Assembly (NCBI GenBank): GCA_949288625.1
Contig: CASEKZ010000013.1
Location: forward strand, 1 to 6,655
DNA from: an uncultured bacterium
GTDB taxonomy: Bacteria; Bacillota_I; Bacilli_A; RF39; UBA660
DNA length: 6,655 nt
Reading direction: 5' to 3'
The notes under the pieces are model-generated. The model saw only the letters and a list, made by a program, of their open reading frames with translations. It was not told the DNA's origin and searched no databases. Positions 5,667-6,655 of the stretch are shown one piece after another (position 1 is the stretch's first letter; each line of letters starts with the position of its first letter). The position numbers and the translations under genes were made by a program.

Positions 5667-6344
5667 AAATTCATTATCATAATATGCTTTAAATACACAT
5701 GCATCTTTATTACTTTTAATTATTTTAATATCATTATTAATAAATTCTAATGCCGCGCAGTTATCTGTACATAACGCGGTTATTTTTTTATTTTCATCTA
5801 ATACTTTTTTTAAATCAACCTTCTTTTTAGGATCAGATGAAAAGTGAGGTGCGAACATATAATCTAAAAAGCCTAGGCCATCTACTTTTACATAATTATC
5901 AGATACACCTTCCATTATCTTTATATCAGATAAACCCGACTTACAATACGTTATTGCACCTGCTGATATACCTGCTAAAACACATCCGTTTTCTCCTGAT
6001 GTTTTTAACATTTTATCCATGCCGGTTTCTTTTAAAGTATCAACTAGTTTAACCGTGTTACCACCACCAATATAAATAATATCAGCTTCATTTATCTTTT
6101 TTTCAACAACTTCCATATGAGTTAAAGTCTTATTAGATATTTTACCTGTTTCACAGCCCAAGTTCTTATAAATATCTTTTATTACTTTATAATAAGAATC
6201 CGCAAAACTACTTGCAAGGCCAATGAATAAAAAGTTTGGTGTTTCTTTATTAGTTAATTTAACTATTTCTTCATCTATTTCTTTTGTTTCATACTTTGTG
6301 TTATTTCTTCCGATGTCACCGCCACCAATTAATACCATTTTCAT
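5643..6344 (-). CDS. Peptidase S51 (dipeptidase E-like) family protein
   Basis: Predicted cytoplasmic serine peptidase of 233 residues with the class I glutamine-amidotransferase-like fold. Characterised PepE enzymes split Asp-X dipeptides; the substrate of this homologue is not known. Visible features are the N-terminal strand MVLIGGGD, the IYIGGGNT loop (about 90-97), and the nucleophile elbow LAGISAGAI with Ser about 127. GLSD follows, with Asp about 140 as a candidate triad member, then FAPHF with the likely catalytic His about 167. CTDNCAALEF near 192-201 is a further conserved-type strand and turn. The start was placed at ATG 6344 because AGGAAGTGAT stands 7 nt upstream; an in-frame GTG at 6356 lies inside that site. 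The gene has its own promoter-like element and overlaps yigZ by 4 bp at the stop codons. It contains no tryptophan. A non-peptidase member of the fold is less likely, given the Ser/His pattern. Confidence 0.88.
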   Translation of the reverse strand: MKMVLIGGGDIGRNNTKYETKEIDEEIVKLTNKETPNFLFIGLASSFADSYYKVIKDIYKNLGCETGKISNKTLTHMEVVEKKINEADIIYIGGGNTVKLVDTLKETGMDKMLKTSGENGCVLAGISAGAITYCKSGLSDIKIMEGVSDNYVKVDGLGFLDYMFAPHFSSDPKKKVDLKKVLDENKKITALCTDNCAALEFINNDIKIIKSNKDACVFKAYYDNEFKIDEIKS

Positions 6345-6351
6345 AACTATT

Positions 6352-6361
6352 ATCACTTCCT
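6352..6361 (-). promoter_or_regulatory. Shine-Dalgarno site fixing the S51 gene start
   Basis: AGGAAGTGAT differs from AGGAGGTGAT at one base and ends 7 nt before ATG 6344. The alternative GTG start at 6356 is part of this site, so it is unlikely to be used. Confidence 0.75.
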
Positions 6362-6368
6362 AAATTTA

Positions 6369-6397
6369 ATTATAATATAAAAAGATGTATAGATAAA
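6369..6397 (-). promoter_or_regulatory. Candidate sigma-A promoter for the S51 gene
   Basis: On the minus strand TTTATC (6397-6392), a 17-nt spacer and a perfect TATAAT (6374-6369) precede the gene. The -35 box is poor. It lies in the loop of the upstream gene's terminator hairpin, so the two signals overlap. The start would be near 6362, again right at the ribosome-binding site. Confidence 0.5.
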
Positions 6398-6411
6398 GCT
6401 AAACATCTTTT
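6371..6411 (-). terminator. Intrinsic terminator of the rightmost gene
   Basis: The minus strand has AAAAGATGT (6411-6403) paired with ACATCTTTT (6388-6380), a perfect 9-bp stem. Inside the loop TAG and CTA may add three pairs beyond a T-T mismatch. The second arm runs straight into TTTTTATATTATA. The last two bases of the TAA stop are in the stem. Confidence 0.65.
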
Positions 6412-6649
6412 AAATTGACTTTGTCTTTACTAGTTCGAATACGTTTTTTAACGTGTTTTCTAAATCATCAACTTCATTTTTTGATATAATTCTTTGATAC
6501 GTCATAATGTATAAAAACATATCTAAACTTAATTCCTCTTTAACTAAGGAAGAAGCAACTCTTAAAACTTTCTTTCTAGAAAACAAATAATTTCCTATTT
6601 TGTATTGCAAGTCATTTATTTTATAGTTGTCTTCTAAATATTTAATCAT
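6410..6649 (-). CDS. Unrecognised small protein, possibly 5'-truncated by the window
   Basis: A frame of 79 residues runs from ATG 6649 to TAA 6412-6410. I do not recognise a family. The product is charged and probably all helical, with stretches such as YKIGNYLFSRKKVLRVASS and NEVDDLENTLKNVFELV. It has no signal peptide, no clear membrane span, no cysteine and no tryptophan. The frame stays open to the window edge through two more codons (Val, Pro), and only 6 nt upstream of the ATG are visible. A ribosome-binding site therefore cannot be checked, and this may be the C-terminal part of a longer protein. A well-formed terminator at its stop codon and AT-rich codon use like the neighbours support a real gene. 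Confidence 0.6.
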   Translation of the reverse strand: MIKYLEDNYKINDLQYKIGNYLFSRKKVLRVASSLVKEELSLDMFLYIMTYQRIISKNEVDDLENTLKNVFELVKTKSI

Positions 6650-6655
6650 TGGAAC

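Noticed and set aside
5837..6052. A 71-residue plus-strand reading frame inside the S51 peptidase gene
   Set aside because: It lies fully antisense to a well-supported gene, encodes a Leu/His/Tyr-rich composition typical of antisense translation, and has no convincing ribosome-binding site.
545..6649. Reassigned genetic code with TGA read as tryptophan
   Set aside because: All proteins are full length without internal TGA, and the tryptophans that do occur are encoded by TGG. Lack of TGA stops among seven genes alone is not evidence for reassignment.
1..6655. tRNA, rRNA, riboswitch, CRISPR array or defence system
   Set aside because: No cloverleaf, conserved rRNA segment, regularly spaced repeat or defence-type protein domain was seen; the longest gene-free stretch is 276 bp and the other spacers are under 80 bp.

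Overview
The window comes from a very AT-rich, walled, low-GC Gram-positive-type bacterium. By eye G+C is about 30%. A MurE ligase, a lipoprotein muramidase, Shine-Dalgarno sites of the GGAGG/GGTGAT type, sigma-A-like promoters and small U-tailed hairpins all point to Bacillota/Bacilli or a walled relative of the Mycoplasmatota, such as uncultured gut lineages. The genes read cleanly with the standard bacterial code: no TGA stop is used, and tryptophan is TGG. The exact lineage cannot be fixed from this sequence.

Layout, left to right. Bases 2-268 (+) are the C-terminal end of an IS30-family transposase that runs off the left edge. Bases 269-544 hold no gene, only AT-rich sequence with short inverted repeats. 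On the minus strand follow a GH25 muramidase lipoprotein (545-1693), uvrC (1773-3539) and murE (3600-4997). yigZ (5086-5646) is on the plus strand, divergent from murE. It meets a peptidase S51/PepE-family gene (5643-6344, minus) tail to tail with a 4-bp overlap. A short unrecognised gene (6410-6649, minus) reaches the right edge and may be 5'-truncated.

Although most genes point the same way, the sequence suggests mainly single-gene transcription units. Hairpins sit at the ends of the GH25, uvrC, murE and last genes. Promoter-like elements lie before murE, yigZ and the S51 gene, with very short predicted leaders. Functionally this is a housekeeping stretch: peptidoglycan synthesis (MurE), peptidoglycan cleavage at the cell surface (GH25), nucleotide excision repair (UvrC), a conserved YigZ/IMPACT protein and a small peptidase. 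The insertion sequence sits at its left border.

I found no defence system, CRISPR array, tRNA, rRNA or riboswitch, and no convincing new system. The points most worth a second look are: stop codons built into terminator-like hairpins; the interleaved divergent murE/yigZ promoters; a MurE substrate motif without the diaminopimelate-type arginine; and the absence of tryptophan from about 1,550 residues of neighbouring proteins.
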